Positions 34,514-44,096 of a DNA stretch of 64,000 nt are shown here, one piece after another. Both the position numbers and the translations under genes were made by a program. Below the pieces are notes generated by a model, which saw only the letters and a program-made list of their open reading frames with translations, did no database searches and had not been told where the DNA came from. The DNA comes from Marinobacter orientalis (GTDB lineage Bacteria; Pseudomonadota; Gammaproteobacteria; Pseudomonadales; Oleiphilaceae). Position 1 is the stretch's first letter, and every line of letters begins with the position of its first letter. The stretch lies in assembly GCF_004792665.1 (NCBI RefSeq), contig NZ_SRZX01000006.1:1-64000 (forward strand). The letters run 5' to 3'.

Positions 34514-35872
34514 ATGCGGAACCATTTGGTCGCGGGTTTTACCGTGGCAATGATCGGGTTTGCAGGTAGCGTGTACGCGAAGGTCAGTGAATCCGAGGCC
34601 GAGCGGTTGGGCAATGAGCTCACTCCCGTTGGTGCGGAAAGAAAAGGCAATGTATCTGGCAGCATTCCGGAATGGACCGGCGGGCTGGGTTCCCCGCCGG
34701 CTGGCTGGGAACCGGGGCAGGTGGAGATCAATCCATTCCCGCGGGATGATCCGCTGTTTGTGATTACCGCGGACAACGTGGATCTTTACCGCAACAAGCT
34801 GACTGACGGACACATCCGGATGCTGGAGCAATATGGCCCGGAATTTGTGATGCCGGTGTATACAACGCGCCGCACGGCAGCCTTTCCCGACGACGTGTAT
34901 GACAAGTCACGGGAAAATGCCCTCAGCGCGCAGCTGCTGAGTAATGGCAACGGGGTGCGGGACGCTGTCATGACCAGTCCCTTCCCGATTCCGGAGAATG
35001 GGCTTCAGGTGATCTGGAACCATATCCTGCGTTACCGTGGTGAAGAACTTTCCTTTCGCAGTTCTTCCGCGACCCCCCAGGTTAATGGCTCCTATAACCA
35101 GGTTGTGAACCAGTACGACTACTTTTTTGCGTACAGTCGCAGGGGAGCCGATCTGACTGATATCGATAACAAGATCTTTTACCTGAAGACCGACACTATA
35201 GCGCCCTCAAGCCTGGCGGGTACCATTACTCTCGTCCACGAGACACTTGACCAGATCCGCTCGCCGCGTCTGGCCTGGCGCTATGATGCAGGTTCGCGGC
35301 GGCTGCGCAGATCCCCGAACCTGGCCTACGAAACCGATCTGCCGAACGCTTCGTCACTGAGGTCTGTGGATCAGAAGGATATGTACAACGGTGCGCCGAA
35401 CCAGTATGACTGGGAGTTGAAGGGCAAGCAGGAAATGTTTGTACCCTATAATGCCTACAGACTTCACGATGAAAGCGTCAGGCCTGACGATGTCATCCGA
35501 CCGCGACATATCAATCAGCAGCTGGCCCGCTACGAGCTGCATCGGGTATGGGTCGTAGAAGCAAAACTGCGTACAGGGATCAGCCACATCTATCCCCGCC
35601 GGGTGTTTTACGTGGACGAGGATAGCTGGCAGATTCTCGCCAGTGAGGAATACGACAGTGAAGGTGAGCTGTGGCGACTGTCGGAGGCACACAATATCAG
35701 TTATTACAGTGAGCCTGTATTCTGGACTACCATGGAGATGACGTACGACCTCAAAGCCCAGCGTTATTATATTGATGGTCTGGATGATGGTTTCCGGGCC
35801 TACGATTTCAATCCTGGCTTCCGTGGCAATGAGTTTTCGGCATCTGCAGCCCGCAGGGCGGCCAGGCGCTGA
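34514..35872 (+). CDS. DUF1329 outer-membrane lipoprotein-sorting-like protein
   Basis: This 452-residue protein has a signal peptide (MRNHLVAGFTVAMIGFAGSVYA) and a full DUF1329 domain: the opening SESEAERLGNELTPVGAERKGN and the C-terminal YDLKAQRYYIDGL-to-NEFSA region are characteristic. The fold is related to the LolA/LolB lipid-binding superfamily, so it likely binds a lipid or hydrophobic ligand in the periplasm. DUF1329 genes are often paired with DUF1302 genes in fatty-acid or hydrocarbon-related units, but no DUF1302 partner is here. A PsrA-like site lies upstream. Confidence 0.88.
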   Translation: MRNHLVAGFTVAMIGFAGSVYAKVSESEAERLGNELTPVGAERKGNVSGSIPEWTGGLGSPPAGWEPGQVEINPFPRDDPLFVITADNVDLYRNKLTDGHIRMLEQYGPEFVMPVYTTRRTAAFPDDVYDKSRENALSAQLLSNGNGVRDAVMTSPFPIPENGLQVIWNHILRYRGEELSFRSSSATPQVNGSYNQVVNQYDYFFAYSRRGADLTDIDNKIFYLKTDTIAPSSLAGTITLVHETLDQIRSPRLAWRYDAGSRRLRRSPNLAYETDLPNASSLRSVDQKDMYNGAPNQYDWELKGKQEMFVPYNAYRLHDESVRPDDVIRPRHINQQLARYELHRVWVVEAKLRTGISHIYPRRVFYVDEDSWQILASEEYDSEGELWRLSEAHNISYYSEPVFWTTMEMTYDLKAQRYYIDGLDDGFRAYDFNPGFRGNEFSASAARRAARR

Positions 35873-35947
35873 TTGCAGCCAGTGCCGGGGTTCTCGCCGA
35901 TCCCCCGGCCATTGCCCGGGCTAAACAATGATAACGGAGATGCAGTC

Positions 35948-36274
35948 ATGTCGGTGCCGGAGCAACTGAAAGCAGTGGATACCCTGGTAGAGCAGCTGAA
36001 AACGGCCCTTGCAGAGAAGAATTGGGAGGAGCTGTCACGGCTTAACGAAAAGGTCAAACCGACAATCGAACCGGTGATGGTGGCTCTGGAAGCAGGAGAG
36101 CTGAGCCCGGAGCCGGTCCGGAAGAGGTTGGCAACACTGCAGACCTTTTGTGACCGTGCCAATATTTCGGCAAATGAGGCAAAGGCTGAAGCCCGGCAGG
36201 CGCTCAAGGGGGTCAACCAGAACCGGAGCGCGGCAAAAGCCTATCAGAATGTCTCCTCCAATCGCCGCAAATAG
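35948..36274 (+). CDS. FliT-like small flagellar-region protein
   Basis: A 108-residue helical, charged protein beginning MSVPEQLKAVDTLVEQLK. ATG 35948 has GGAG nine bases upstream and is preferred over the longer frame. It lies just before fleQ, where pseudomonads carry fliS/fliT-type export chaperone genes, and its size and helical hairpin pattern fit FliT. Sequence similarity I can judge by eye is weak, so the chaperone role is tentative. Confidence 0.5.
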   Translation: MSVPEQLKAVDTLVEQLKTALAEKNWEELSRLNEKVKPTIEPVMVALEAGELSPEPVRKRLATLQTFCDRANISANEAKAEARQALKGVNQNRSAAKAYQNVSSNRRK

Positions 36275-36284
36275 CGTCATAAAA

Positions 36285-36313
36285 TTGACTCAGGCACTCT
36301 TTCAGTCTTAAAT
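36285..36313 (+). promoter_or_regulatory. sigma70 promoter of fleQ
   Basis: TTGACT (36285-36290), 17 bp, then TTAAAT (36308-36313), about 33 bp before the fleQ start. Being sigma70-type fits FleQ as the top of the flagellar hierarchy. Confidence 0.65.
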
Positions 36314-36345
36314 ACCGCACAAATCCCCGCAAGAGATTCGTTTGG

Positions 36346-37797
36346 ATGTTGAAGAATAACAAGGTTCTGGTGCTCAGCGAGGACGAGTCAAGAAAGCGCG
36401 ACATTGCCACAATCGTTGAATTTATTGGTGAGGAAGATGTCCTCTTCGGCGAAGAAGCGCGTTCGTTGCTCGCCAGTGGCGATCCTGAAACTCTGGACGA
36501 AGTCTCCGTTGTTATCCTCAATGGGGAGGACAACGGTATCCAAAAGACTGTTTCCGCGGTGTGTGAAGCCACTCAGGGTGTGCCCGTTCTGATGGTGGGG
36601 AATCCCGACCTGAAGGGGGTGTCCGAGGATCATGCCAGCCGGGTGATCGCCCGTATGGAATGGCCCCTGAATTACACCAAGTTTGTGGATTCGCTTTATC
36701 GCGCCCAGATTTACCGTGCCCAGTTCGCCCGCTCCCGGGAACGTGGCCAGCAGCGCGGGTTGCAGCTGTTTCGCAGTCTCGTGGGTACCAGCCGCAAAGT
36801 GCAGTCGGTGCGTCAGCTGATGGAGCAGGTGGCAGACAAGGATGTGAGTGTGCTGATTACCGGTGAATCGGGGACCGGTAAAGAAGTGGTGGCTCGTAAT
36901 CTGCATTACCATTCGGCCCGACGTGACAAGCCGTTTGTGCCGGTCAACTGCGGCGCCATTCCCGCGGAATTGCTGGAAAGCGAGCTGTTCGGGCACGAGA
37001 AGGGGGCCTTTACCGGGGCCATTACCGCTCGCGTTGGCCGCTTTGAGCTGGCCGAGGGCGGCACGCTGTTTCTTGATGAGATCGGTGATATGCCCCTGAA
37101 CATGCAGGTGAAGATACTGCGGGTATTGCAGGAGCGCACCTACGAGCGGGTTGGCAGTAATCGCACCCAATCCGCCGATGTAAGAGTGATTGCGGCAACC
37201 CACAAAGTTCTGGAAGACATGATTGAAAGCGGCGATTTCCGGGAAGATCTGTACTATCGCCTCAATGTGTTTCCCATCGAGATGCCGGCCCTGCGGGAAC
37301 GGGTGGAGGATATCCCCCTGCTGATCAATGAGCTGATTTCCCGTATGGAGAAAGAAAAGCGCGGCTCACTACGGATGAATTCGGCAGCGATCATGAGCCT
37401 GTGCCGCCATGACTGGCCCGGTAATGTCCGCGAGCTGGCAAATCTGGTGGAGCGCCTGGCGATCATGCATCCCTACGGTGTCATCGGGGTGCAGGAGTTG
37501 CCCAAGAAGTTCCGCTATGTGGATGACTATGATGAGAACCGTCCGGTGGATGATTCCGGCATGCCCTCGAATATTCCCGGGCTCGTCGGGCTGGACGCGC
37601 CGGCCCTGCTGCCGGTAAATGGTATCGATCTGAAGGATTATCTCTCCAATCTTGAGAAGCAGCTGATTCAGCAGGCGCTGGATGAAGCGGGGGGTGTGGT
37701 GGCCCGGGCCGCGGAGAAGTTGCGGATTCGGCGTACCACGCTGGTGGAGAAGGTCAGGAAGTACGGGCTTCGGGATGAGGAGTCCGGGGAAGGCTGA
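36346..37797 (+). CDS. fleQ: flagellar master regulator FleQ (sigma54 enhancer-binding protein)
   Basis: This 483-residue protein has an N-terminal FleQ domain (1-120, receiver-like without the phosphorylation aspartate pocket), an AAA+ domain with Walker A GESGTGKE (173-180) and the sigma54-contacting GAFTGA loop, and a C-terminal Fis-type helix-turn-helix ([18 protein letters not shown]). In Pseudomonas FleQ activates sigma54 flagellar promoters with FleN as antagonist and binds c-di-GMP to switch biofilm genes. It should act on the sigma54 promoters listed here in front of fleS, fliE, fliL and flhA. Confidence 0.95.
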   Translation: MLKNNKVLVLSEDESRKRDIATIVEFIGEEDVLFGEEARSLLASGDPETLDEVSVVILNGEDNGIQKTVSAVCEATQGVPVLMVGNPDLKGVSEDHASRVIARMEWPLNYTKFVDSLYRAQIYRAQFARSRERGQQRGLQLFRSLVGTSRKVQSVRQLMEQVADKDVSVLITGESGTGKEVVARNLHYHSARRDKPFVPVNCGAIPAELLESELFGHEKGAFTGAITARVGRFELAEGGTLFLDEIGDMPLNMQVKILRVLQERTYERVGSNRTQSADVRVIAATHKVLEDMIESGDFREDLYYRLNVFPIEMPALRERVEDIPLLINELISRMEKEKRGSLRMNSAAIMSLCRHDWPGNVRELANLVERLAIMHPYGVIGVQELPKKFRYVDDYDENRPVDDSGMPSNIPGLVGLDAPALLPVNGIDLKDYLSNLEKQLIQQALDEAGGVVARAAEKLRIRRTTLVEKVRKYGLRDEESGEG

Positions 37798-37815
37798 GGT
37801 TCTCTGCTTTTCCAG

Positions 37816-37857
37816 ATGGCGTCAAAGGTTTGTAACCTTCGGCGCCATTGTTGTTTT
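37816..37857 (+). terminator. probable terminator of fleQ
   Basis: A nested hairpin: ATGGCG/CGCCAT outside (37816-37821 and 37843-37848) and AAGGTT/AACCTT inside (37825-37830 and 37834-37839), followed by the T-rich TTGTTGTTTT. Confidence 0.55.
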
Positions 37858-37930
37858 CCGGGTGACGTAAACCCGTCGTCTGTCCTTTCAGTGATTTCCC
37901 TTCCCTTTGAAATATAAACAAAAATTAAAG

Positions 37931-37947
37931 TTGGCACAGTGCTGGCT
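37931..37947 (+). promoter_or_regulatory. sigma54 promoter of fleSR
   Basis: TTGGCACAGTGCTGGCT matches the -24/-12 consensus at all but one assigned position, with GG (37933-37934) and GC (37945-37946) ten bases apart. It fixes the fleS start downstream of it. Confidence 0.85.
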
Positions 37948-38014
37948 TGGATACGCTCAAACGATCCATCCGATTGGTACGGGCCGGTGTCTGGTCCGGT
38001 CAGAGGGCGAGTGT

Positions 38015-39307
38015 ATGAGTCAGTTGCAATTTGTTGGTTTGTCGTCGGCCAAGGAGCCCTTAGCTAATAAGAGGGAGCCCTCAAGCAATGCGGCAGCGGA
38101 TGTCAATGACAAGGTAACAGCGTTGTTCCCGGAGCAGGATGATGAGGCGGTGGGTACGGCGCTGGATCTGTTCAATCAGATGTCCCGGCAGATTACTGAT
38201 TCCTATCGCACCCTGGAGTCCCGTGTTAACCAGTTGTCCGGTGAGCTGTCGGCGGAATCGCGGCAACGTCAGGCTGAGCTGGAGCAGAAGGAGGAGCTGG
38301 CGGACCGGCTTTCCACCCTGCTTCATGCGCTTCCGGCCGGTGTTGTGGTGCTCGACAGCCAGGGGGTGGTCACGCAGACCAATCCGGCGGCGATTACCCT
38401 GCTGGGCGAGCCTCTGGATGGCGAGCGCTGGGTGGATGTGATTCGCCGCTGTTTCGCGCCGCGGCGGGATGATGGCCACGAGGTATCGCTGAAGGATGGC
38501 CGTCGGGTGAGTATCGAAATCCGTACCATGGAGAACCAGCCAGGACAGTTGATCCTGCTGACGGACCTGACCGAGACCCGTCACCTCCAGGCTCAGCTTG
38601 CCCATGCCCAGCGTCTCTCCGCCATGGGCAAGATGGTGGCTTCCCTGGCTCACCAGATTCGCACGCCGCTGTCGGCCGCCATTCTGTATGGCGGGCACCT
38701 CAGCCAGGAAGATCTTGATGAGGAGATGCGACAGCGTTGCGCTTCCCGGTTAATGTCCCGTCTGACGCACCTGGAGCAGCAGGTTCGCGACATGCTGATT
38801 TTCGCCCGCGGGGAAACCCGGCTGGCAGAGGAGTTGTCTGCTGGTGTGCTGGTTCAGGCGTTCGCTTCCGCACTGGACGGGTTGAAGCTTCCTGCCGGCG
38901 TTACCGTGGAACTGGACAACGAAGCTGATAACGAGTCTTTGATGTGTAACCGCGATGCCCTGGTCGGCGCCTGTACCAACCTGGTGAATAACAGTGTGGA
39001 AGCGGGTGCAACGAAGGTGACGGTTGCCATTGCTTCAGCCGGTGGCGAGCTGGTGGTTCGGATAGCGGATAACGGCCCCGGGTTTTCGCCTGAGCAGGCC
39101 CATCGGTTGCTGGAAGCCTTCTATACCACCAAGTCCCACGGCACTGGCCTCGGGCTGGCGGTGGTCCAGGCGGTGGTCAAGGCGCACCAGGGCCGGTTTA
39201 CGATTGAAGCGCCCTCAGGCAAAGGCGCTGTTGCAACCATTTCGCTGCCATTGTTGCGTTCCCTGTCGGCCGGTGGCCGGCACTCGCAGGCACCCAGTAA
39301 ACACTGA
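38015..39307 (+). CDS. fleS: flagellar sensor histidine kinase FleS
   Basis: This 430-residue soluble kinase has an N-terminal coiled region, a PAS domain (about 100-190), a HisKA dimerisation helix with phospho-acceptor His213 (SLAHQIRTPL) and a HATPase domain with N, G1 and G2 boxes (NLVNNSVEAG, DNGPGFS, GTGLGLAV). It phosphorylates FleR to switch on the second tier of flagellar genes. The frame extends to 37907, but that lies upstream of the sigma54 promoter at 37931, so ATG 38015 is taken. fleR follows after 12 bp. Confidence 0.93.
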   Translation: MSQLQFVGLSSAKEPLANKREPSSNAAADVNDKVTALFPEQDDEAVGTALDLFNQMSRQITDSYRTLESRVNQLSGELSAESRQRQAELEQKEELADRLSTLLHALPAGVVVLDSQGVVTQTNPAAITLLGEPLDGERWVDVIRRCFAPRRDDGHEVSLKDGRRVSIEIRTMENQPGQLILLTDLTETRHLQAQLAHAQRLSAMGKMVASLAHQIRTPLSAAILYGGHLSQEDLDEEMRQRCASRLMSRLTHLEQQVRDMLIFARGETRLAEELSAGVLVQAFASALDGLKLPAGVTVELDNEADNESLMCNRDALVGACTNLVNNSVEAGATKVTVAIASAGGELVVRIADNGPGFSPEQAHRLLEAFYTTKSHGTGLGLAVVQAVVKAHQGRFTIEAPSGKGAVATISLPLLRSLSAGGRHSQAPSKH

Positions 39308-39319
39308 CCGGAGTCAATC

Positions 39320-40762
39320 ATGGCCAAAGCCCAGATTCTGATAGTTGAGGACGACCACGATCTGCGTGAAGCGCTGGTGACGACGCTGGAGCTGGCAAAG
39401 TTCCGCGTGCGGGAAGCCGCCAATGCGCAGCAGGCGCTGGCGCAGCTGGCCGAGTCACCGGTGGATATGGTGGTGAGTGATGTCAATATGCCGGGCATGT
39501 CCGGCCATGATCTGTTACATGAAGTGCAGCGCCTGTATCCCGGCCTGCCGACGATGCTGATCACCGCCTACGGCCAGATCAGCCATGCGGTTTCCGCCAT
39601 GCAGGCAGGCGCCATCGATTATCTGGTCAAGCCGTTTGAGCCGGCAGTGCTGGTGGATGCTGTCAGCAAGGTAGTGGGCGGTGGCCGCCAGAAAAGTGGC
39701 GATCAGCCGGTTGCAGAGGATCCTGTCAGCAAGCGTATGTTCCAGCTGGCCGCAAAAGTGGCGGCCAGCGACTCGACAGTGATGATTTCCGGTGAGAGCG
39801 GTACCGGCAAAGAGGTGCTGGCCCGTTATATTCATCAGCAGTCCCCACGGTCCGGGCAGCCTTTCGTTGCCATCAATTGCGCGGCGATTCCCGAGAATAT
39901 GCTGGAGGCCATCCTGTTTGGCCATGAGAAGGGTGCCTTTACCGGTGCCGTGGCGACGTCCCCCGGCAAGTTTGAGCAGGCCAACGGTGGCACTATCCTG
40001 CTGGACGAGATTTCGGAAATGGAACTGGGCCTGCAGTCGAAACTGTTGCGGGTATTGCAGGAGCGTGAGGTTGAGCGGGTCGGTGGTCGCAAAACCATTA
40101 CCCTGGACGTACGGGTTATTGCCACCACCAACCGGGATCTGTCCGACTATGTGCGCGAAGGCAAATTCCGCGAAGACCTGTACTACCGGCTGACGGTGTT
40201 TCCCATGCACTGGCAGCCGCTGCGGGAGCGCACTCTCGATATCATGCCGCTGGCCAGTGCCTTGCTGAAAAACCACTGTCGCAAGATGAAACTGACCGGT
40301 GTGACCTTTGCGCCGGACGCCAGGAATTCACTGATGGCGCATCAATGGCCGGGTAATGTCCGCGAACTGGACAACGCCATCCAGCGGGCGTTGGTGCTGC
40401 ATCAGGGTAATGTTATCCATGCTTGTGATCTGTGCCTGGAGCTGGGCATTACCGGGCGGATGGACAGCAGTCCGGCATCGGATAATCCCCGGCATGCTGC
40501 CCCGGAGCCGTTTTCGGACGAGATTGAACAGTCAGCCGAAGAATTCGCCGGGCCCGGCGCTGAGGATCTGTCGCCGACGTCTCTTGGTGACGAGGTCCGG
40601 CAGCGTGAGTTCCGGATTATTATCCAGGCGCTGAAAAAGGAACGTGGCCGCCGCAACCGGGCTGCGGAGCAACTGGGCATCAGTCCCCGGACACTCAGGT
40701 ACAAGCTGGCCCAGATGCGGGACGCTGGCATCGATCTGGATGCCGAGCTGTCTGCCGCCTGA
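39320..40762 (+). CDS. fleR: flagellar response regulator FleR (sigma54-dependent)
   Basis: This 480-residue protein has a receiver domain with phospho-acceptor Asp54 and Lys104, an AAA+ domain with Walker A GESGTGKE (158-165) and the GAFTGA sigma54 loop, and a C-terminal Fis-type helix-turn-helix (NRAAEQLGISPRTLRYKL). An acidic linker (about 385-430) precedes the DNA-binding domain. It activates basal-body and hook genes after FleS phosphorylation. It is in an operon with fleS and is followed by a strong terminator. Confidence 0.95.
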   Translation: MAKAQILIVEDDHDLREALVTTLELAKFRVREAANAQQALAQLAESPVDMVVSDVNMPGMSGHDLLHEVQRLYPGLPTMLITAYGQISHAVSAMQAGAIDYLVKPFEPAVLVDAVSKVVGGGRQKSGDQPVAEDPVSKRMFQLAAKVAASDSTVMISGESGTGKEVLARYIHQQSPRSGQPFVAINCAAIPENMLEAILFGHEKGAFTGAVATSPGKFEQANGGTILLDEISEMELGLQSKLLRVLQEREVERVGGRKTITLDVRVIATTNRDLSDYVREGKFREDLYYRLTVFPMHWQPLRERTLDIMPLASALLKNHCRKMKLTGVTFAPDARNSLMAHQWPGNVRELDNAIQRALVLHQGNVIHACDLCLELGITGRMDSSPASDNPRHAAPEPFSDEIEQSAEEFAGPGAEDLSPTSLGDEVRQREFRIIIQALKKERGRRNRAAEQLGISPRTLRYKLAQMRDAGIDLDAELSAA

Positions 40763-40784
40763 ATTCCCTGAGAACTCCTTCGTT

Positions 40785-40808
40785 CGGCACCTGCGGGTGC
40801 CGTTTTTT
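40785..40808 (+). terminator. intrinsic terminator of fleSR
   Basis: CGGCACC (40785-40791) and GGTGCCG (40796-40802) pair around a 4-base loop, followed by six Ts. Confidence 0.9.
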
Positions 40809-40893
40809 ATGGGTTCGTCAAAAGACTGTCGTTGCGCTCGGGTCTCCTTCCAGAAACCTCATTAACATTATGAAAAACCGGAAATAATTCATA

Positions 40894-40910
40894 TTGGCCT
40901 GTGGTTTGCT
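40894..40910 (+). promoter_or_regulatory. sigma54 promoter of the fliE operon
   Basis: TTGGCCTGTGGTTTGCT: GG (40896-40897) and GC (40908-40909) are ten bases apart, with two mismatches to consensus. It lies about 70 bp before fliE and downstream of the fleR terminator. Confidence 0.8.
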
Positions 40911-40978
40911 TTAATTCCCGCAAAGCAATATCCAGTTCAATGGCTTGCCCGCTAAGAGGCGACCCGGGAGAGTGAATC

Positions 40979-41347
40979 ATGGTCCAGCGCGCTGACATCA
41001 ACAGTGTTCTTTCTGAAATCCGCAACATGCGCTCGCAGATGATGGAAAATCAGCGGGTAGAGCAGGATAACAATATCCGTGGCCGGATGGACGGGCCCTC
41101 GCGGATTCAGGAAACCTCTGACACTCCGAAATTCAGTGACATGCTCAGCCAGGCCGTGGGGTCCGTCAACGAGTTGCAGCAGTCGTCCAGTAATCTCAAG
41201 ACTGCTTACGACATGGGTGACCCCAATGTGGACATTACCCGGGTCATGATCGCGTCTGAAAAAGCATCCATCTCCTTCGAGGCAATGACCCAGGTTCGCA
41301 ACCGGGTTGTGAAAGCGTACGAAGACATCATGAACATGCCGGTTTGA
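40979..41347 (+). CDS. fliE: flagellar hook-basal body protein FliE
   Basis: This 122-residue protein joins the MS ring to the proximal rod. The C-terminal FliE signature, DPNVDITRVMIASEKASISFEAM and RNRVVKAYEDIMNMPV, is complete; the N-terminal 60 residues are variable, as usual. It is the first gene of the fliEFGHIJ unit, preceded by a sigma54 promoter and a GGGAG-type ribosome site. Confidence 0.95.
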   Translation: MVQRADINSVLSEIRNMRSQMMENQRVEQDNNIRGRMDGPSRIQETSDTPKFSDMLSQAVGSVNELQQSSSNLKTAYDMGDPNVDITRVMIASEKASISFEAMTQVRNRVVKAYEDIMNMPV

Positions 41348-41362
41348 TAGCGGAGCAGACCC

Positions 41363-43063
41363 ATGGCCACTTTACCTGCCGAAACCTCATCCTCGAATAT
41401 GCCCGCGTCGCGGGATGACGACACCGGCGAGAGCCGCAGTGATCTGATCTTCGGGTTTAATCGGCTGAACCTGCTGCGGCAGGTGGGGCTGATGGTCGGG
41501 CTTGCTGCCAGCGTCGCCCTTGGTGTTGCCGTGGTGCTCTGGGCCCAGGAACCCAATTACCAGCCCGTGGTGGGAGATATGTCCGGCTACAATCCCCGGG
41601 ATGTCACCACCATCCTCGAGGCCAATGGTATCGATTACCGTATGGAGCCCCGCACCGGTGCCTTGCTTGTGCCTTCCGACGAGGTTTACAACGCCCGCTT
41701 GAAGCTGGCGGCCGAAGGTGTAACTGACGAGCAGACCATGGGCTACGAGATTCTTGACCAGGACCGCGGTCTGGGCACCTCCCAGTTCATGGAAACCATC
41801 AGCTTCCGCCGCGGCCTCGAGGGAGAGTTGGCCCGCACCATCGGCAGCATGCGAACGGTCAGGGCGGCGCGGGTTCATCTGGCCATCCCCGAGCGCTCGG
41901 TGTTCGTCCGGGATGCCCGTACACCAACGGCGTCTGTCTTTCTCGAAGTCGTTGCCGGCCGCCGCCTGGAGCAGGAACAGATTGCCTCGATTGTGAATCT
42001 GGTCGCCGGCAGCATTCCGGAAATGAGCAAGGACAATGTCACCGTGGTTGATCAGAGCGGCAATCTGCTGACTGGCCGCGAGGACAAGGGTGACAGCCGC
42101 CAGATGGAGGATCAGTACGACTTTACCGCCCGTGTCGAGGACCGGCTCACCCGCAGGGTGGCCTCTCTGATACGCCCCGTCGTTGGTGATGGCCGGTTCC
42201 GGGCCGAAGTTACAGCAGATCTCGACTTTTCCTCGGTGGAGCAGGCGGAGGAACTGTTCAATCCCGAGCAGCAGGCAGTACGCAGTGAGCGCCAGATGTC
42301 CGAACGACGCGTCGGCGGCGTCGCAGGCGGTATTCCCGGCGCCCTGGCCAATCAGCCACCGGCCCAGGCGACCGTGCCGGAGCAGGCCAACGGTAATGGG
42401 GAGGGCGAAGGCCAGGCAGCTCCGGTAAACGTGCGTGAGGAGTCAACCCGCAACTACGAAATGGACCGGACTGTCAGCTATGTCCGCCAGGAGCTTGGCG
42501 GCATAAAGCGCCTGTCGGTGGCGCTGGCCGTCGATGATATGAAGGTGGTGGATCCCCAGACCGGCGAGGTCAGCTATGAACCCTGGCCTGAACAGGAGTT
42601 GCAGCGGCTGACCATGCTGGTCCGTGATGCGGTGGGGTATTCAGCGGCCAGGGGCGACAGCGTTACCGTGATGAATACCGCATTTGCAGCGCAGGAGCAG
42701 GTAGAGTTCGAGGCCCCGGGATTCTGGGAACAGCCCTGGTTCTGGGACCTGATGAAGCAGGTGCTGGCAGGACTGGTGATCCTTGTGCTGGTGCTGGGGC
42801 TGCTGCGCCCGACTCTCAAAAGCCTGTCCGGCGGTGGCCGCAGCGAACGCAGGGGCGATTCCGACGATGGTGGCTACGAGGGGCTGGAGGGCATTGAGGG
42901 TGGCGACGCCATGCGGGAGGCCATGCATTCCCAGGATGATCTGCTTTTGCCCGGCGCAACAGACAGTTATGATAGGCAGCTGAATGCTTTGAAAGGCCTG
43001 ATTGCGGAAGACCCGGCACGGGTCTCCCAGGTGATGCGCCAGTGGGTGAATGTCGATGACTGA
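41363..43063 (+). CDS. fliF: flagellar MS-ring protein FliF
   Basis: This 566-residue inner-membrane ring protein has the first membrane span at about 41-60, ring-building RBM domains in the periplasm (about 70-320), a Gln/Pro/Gly-rich variable loop (about 320-355), a second span near 455-480 and the C-terminal FliG-binding tail (YDRQLNALKGLIAEDPARVSQVMRQW). Full length. It follows fliE by 15 bp, and the fliG start lies inside its end. Confidence 0.97.
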   Translation: MATLPAETSSSNMPASRDDDTGESRSDLIFGFNRLNLLRQVGLMVGLAASVALGVAVVLWAQEPNYQPVVGDMSGYNPRDVTTILEANGIDYRMEPRTGALLVPSDEVYNARLKLAAEGVTDEQTMGYEILDQDRGLGTSQFMETISFRRGLEGELARTIGSMRTVRAARVHLAIPERSVFVRDARTPTASVFLEVVAGRRLEQEQIASIVNLVAGSIPEMSKDNVTVVDQSGNLLTGREDKGDSRQMEDQYDFTARVEDRLTRRVASLIRPVVGDGRFRAEVTADLDFSSVEQAEELFNPEQQAVRSERQMSERRVGGVAGGIPGALANQPPAQATVPEQANGNGEGEGQAAPVNVREESTRNYEMDRTVSYVRQELGGIKRLSVALAVDDMKVVDPQTGEVSYEPWPEQELQRLTMLVRDAVGYSAARGDSVTVMNTAFAAQEQVEFEAPGFWEQPWFWDLMKQVLAGLVILVLVLGLLRPTLKSLSGGGRSERRGDSDDGGYEGLEGIEGGDAMREAMHSQDDLLLPGATDSYDRQLNALKGLIAEDPARVSQVMRQWVNVDD

Positions 43064-44096
43064 TGAGAACAACCTCCAGCCTGATGCGCCGCAAAAGCTC
43101 CAGCGGAAAATCCCGCGGGTAGAGCAGGCGGCAATCCTGCTGATGTCGCTGGGCGAAAACGACGCTGCCGAAGTGCTCAAGCATATGGGGCCGAAAGAGG
43201 TGCAGCGGGTCGGTGTGGCCATGGCCCAGATGAAAGACGTCAGCAAGGACGACGTTACCTACGTGCTCAACCAGTTCGTTGAGGCGGTTGGCGGCCAGAC
43301 CGGCCTGGGTGTTGGCAATGATGACTACATCCGCACCATGCTCACCCAGGCACTGGGTGACGACAAGGCCTCCAGCCTGATTGACCGGATTCTCATTGGT
43401 GGTAACACCACCGGCCTGGATACCCTGAAGTGGATGGAGCCCCGTGCCGTGGGTGACATCATCCGCTATGAGCACCCGCAGATTCAGGCCATTGTCATTT
43501 CCTACCTTGATCCGGATCAGGCGGCCGAGATTCTGGGCACGCTGGATGACAAGGTGCGCCTGGACGTGATGATGCGTGTCGCATCCCTGGAAAGCATCCA
43601 GCCCCAGGCCCTGCAGGAACTCAACGACATCCTCGAGAAGCAGTTCTCCGGCGGCTCTGCTGCCCAGACCAGCCGCATTGGCGGGGTCAAGCGAGCCGCG
43701 GATATCATGAACTTCATGGACCGCAATATCGAAGGTGGCCTGATGGACTCCATCAAGGACATGGATCCTGACCTGGCTTCCACCATCGAAGACCTGATGT
43801 TTGTCTTCGATAACCTGAAAGACATCGAAGACCGCGGTATCCAGGCGCTCCTGCGAGAAGTTTCATCGGAAGTACTGGTGGTGGCTCTCAAGGGCGCGGA
43901 CGATGGTGTCCAGGAGAAAATTTTCAAGAACATGTCCAAAAGGGCGGCGGAACTGCTGCAGGATGACCTGGAAGCCAAGGGGCCGGTGCGGGTCAGTGAA
44001 GTGGAATCTGCCCAGAAGGACATTATCACCATTGCCCGTCGTATGGCTGAAGCCGGTGAAATCACCCTCGGTGGTGCTGGCGAAGAAATGATGTGA
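43056..44096 (+). CDS. fliG: flagellar motor switch protein FliG
   Basis: This roughly 346-residue protein carries the FliF-binding N-domain (LQRKIPRVEQAAILLMSLGE), the middle EHPQ motif (RYEHPQIQAIV) and the C-terminal torque helix region, which contacts the stator (FVFDNLKDIEDRGIQALLREV). Two ATGs, 43050 and 43056, overlap the fliF end; the second has a better spaced GGGTGA and is used. It ends overlapping the fliH start. Confidence 0.97.
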   Translation: MTDENNLQPDAPQKLQRKIPRVEQAAILLMSLGENDAAEVLKHMGPKEVQRVGVAMAQMKDVSKDDVTYVLNQFVEAVGGQTGLGVGNDDYIRTMLTQALGDDKASSLIDRILIGGNTTGLDTLKWMEPRAVGDIIRYEHPQIQAIVISYLDPDQAAEILGTLDDKVRLDVMMRVASLESIQPQALQELNDILEKQFSGGSAAQTSRIGGVKRAADIMNFMDRNIEGGLMDSIKDMDPDLASTIEDLMFVFDNLKDIEDRGIQALLREVSSEVLVVALKGADDGVQEKIFKNMSKRAAELLQDDLEAKGPVRVSEVESAQKDIITIARRMAEAGEITLGGAGEEMM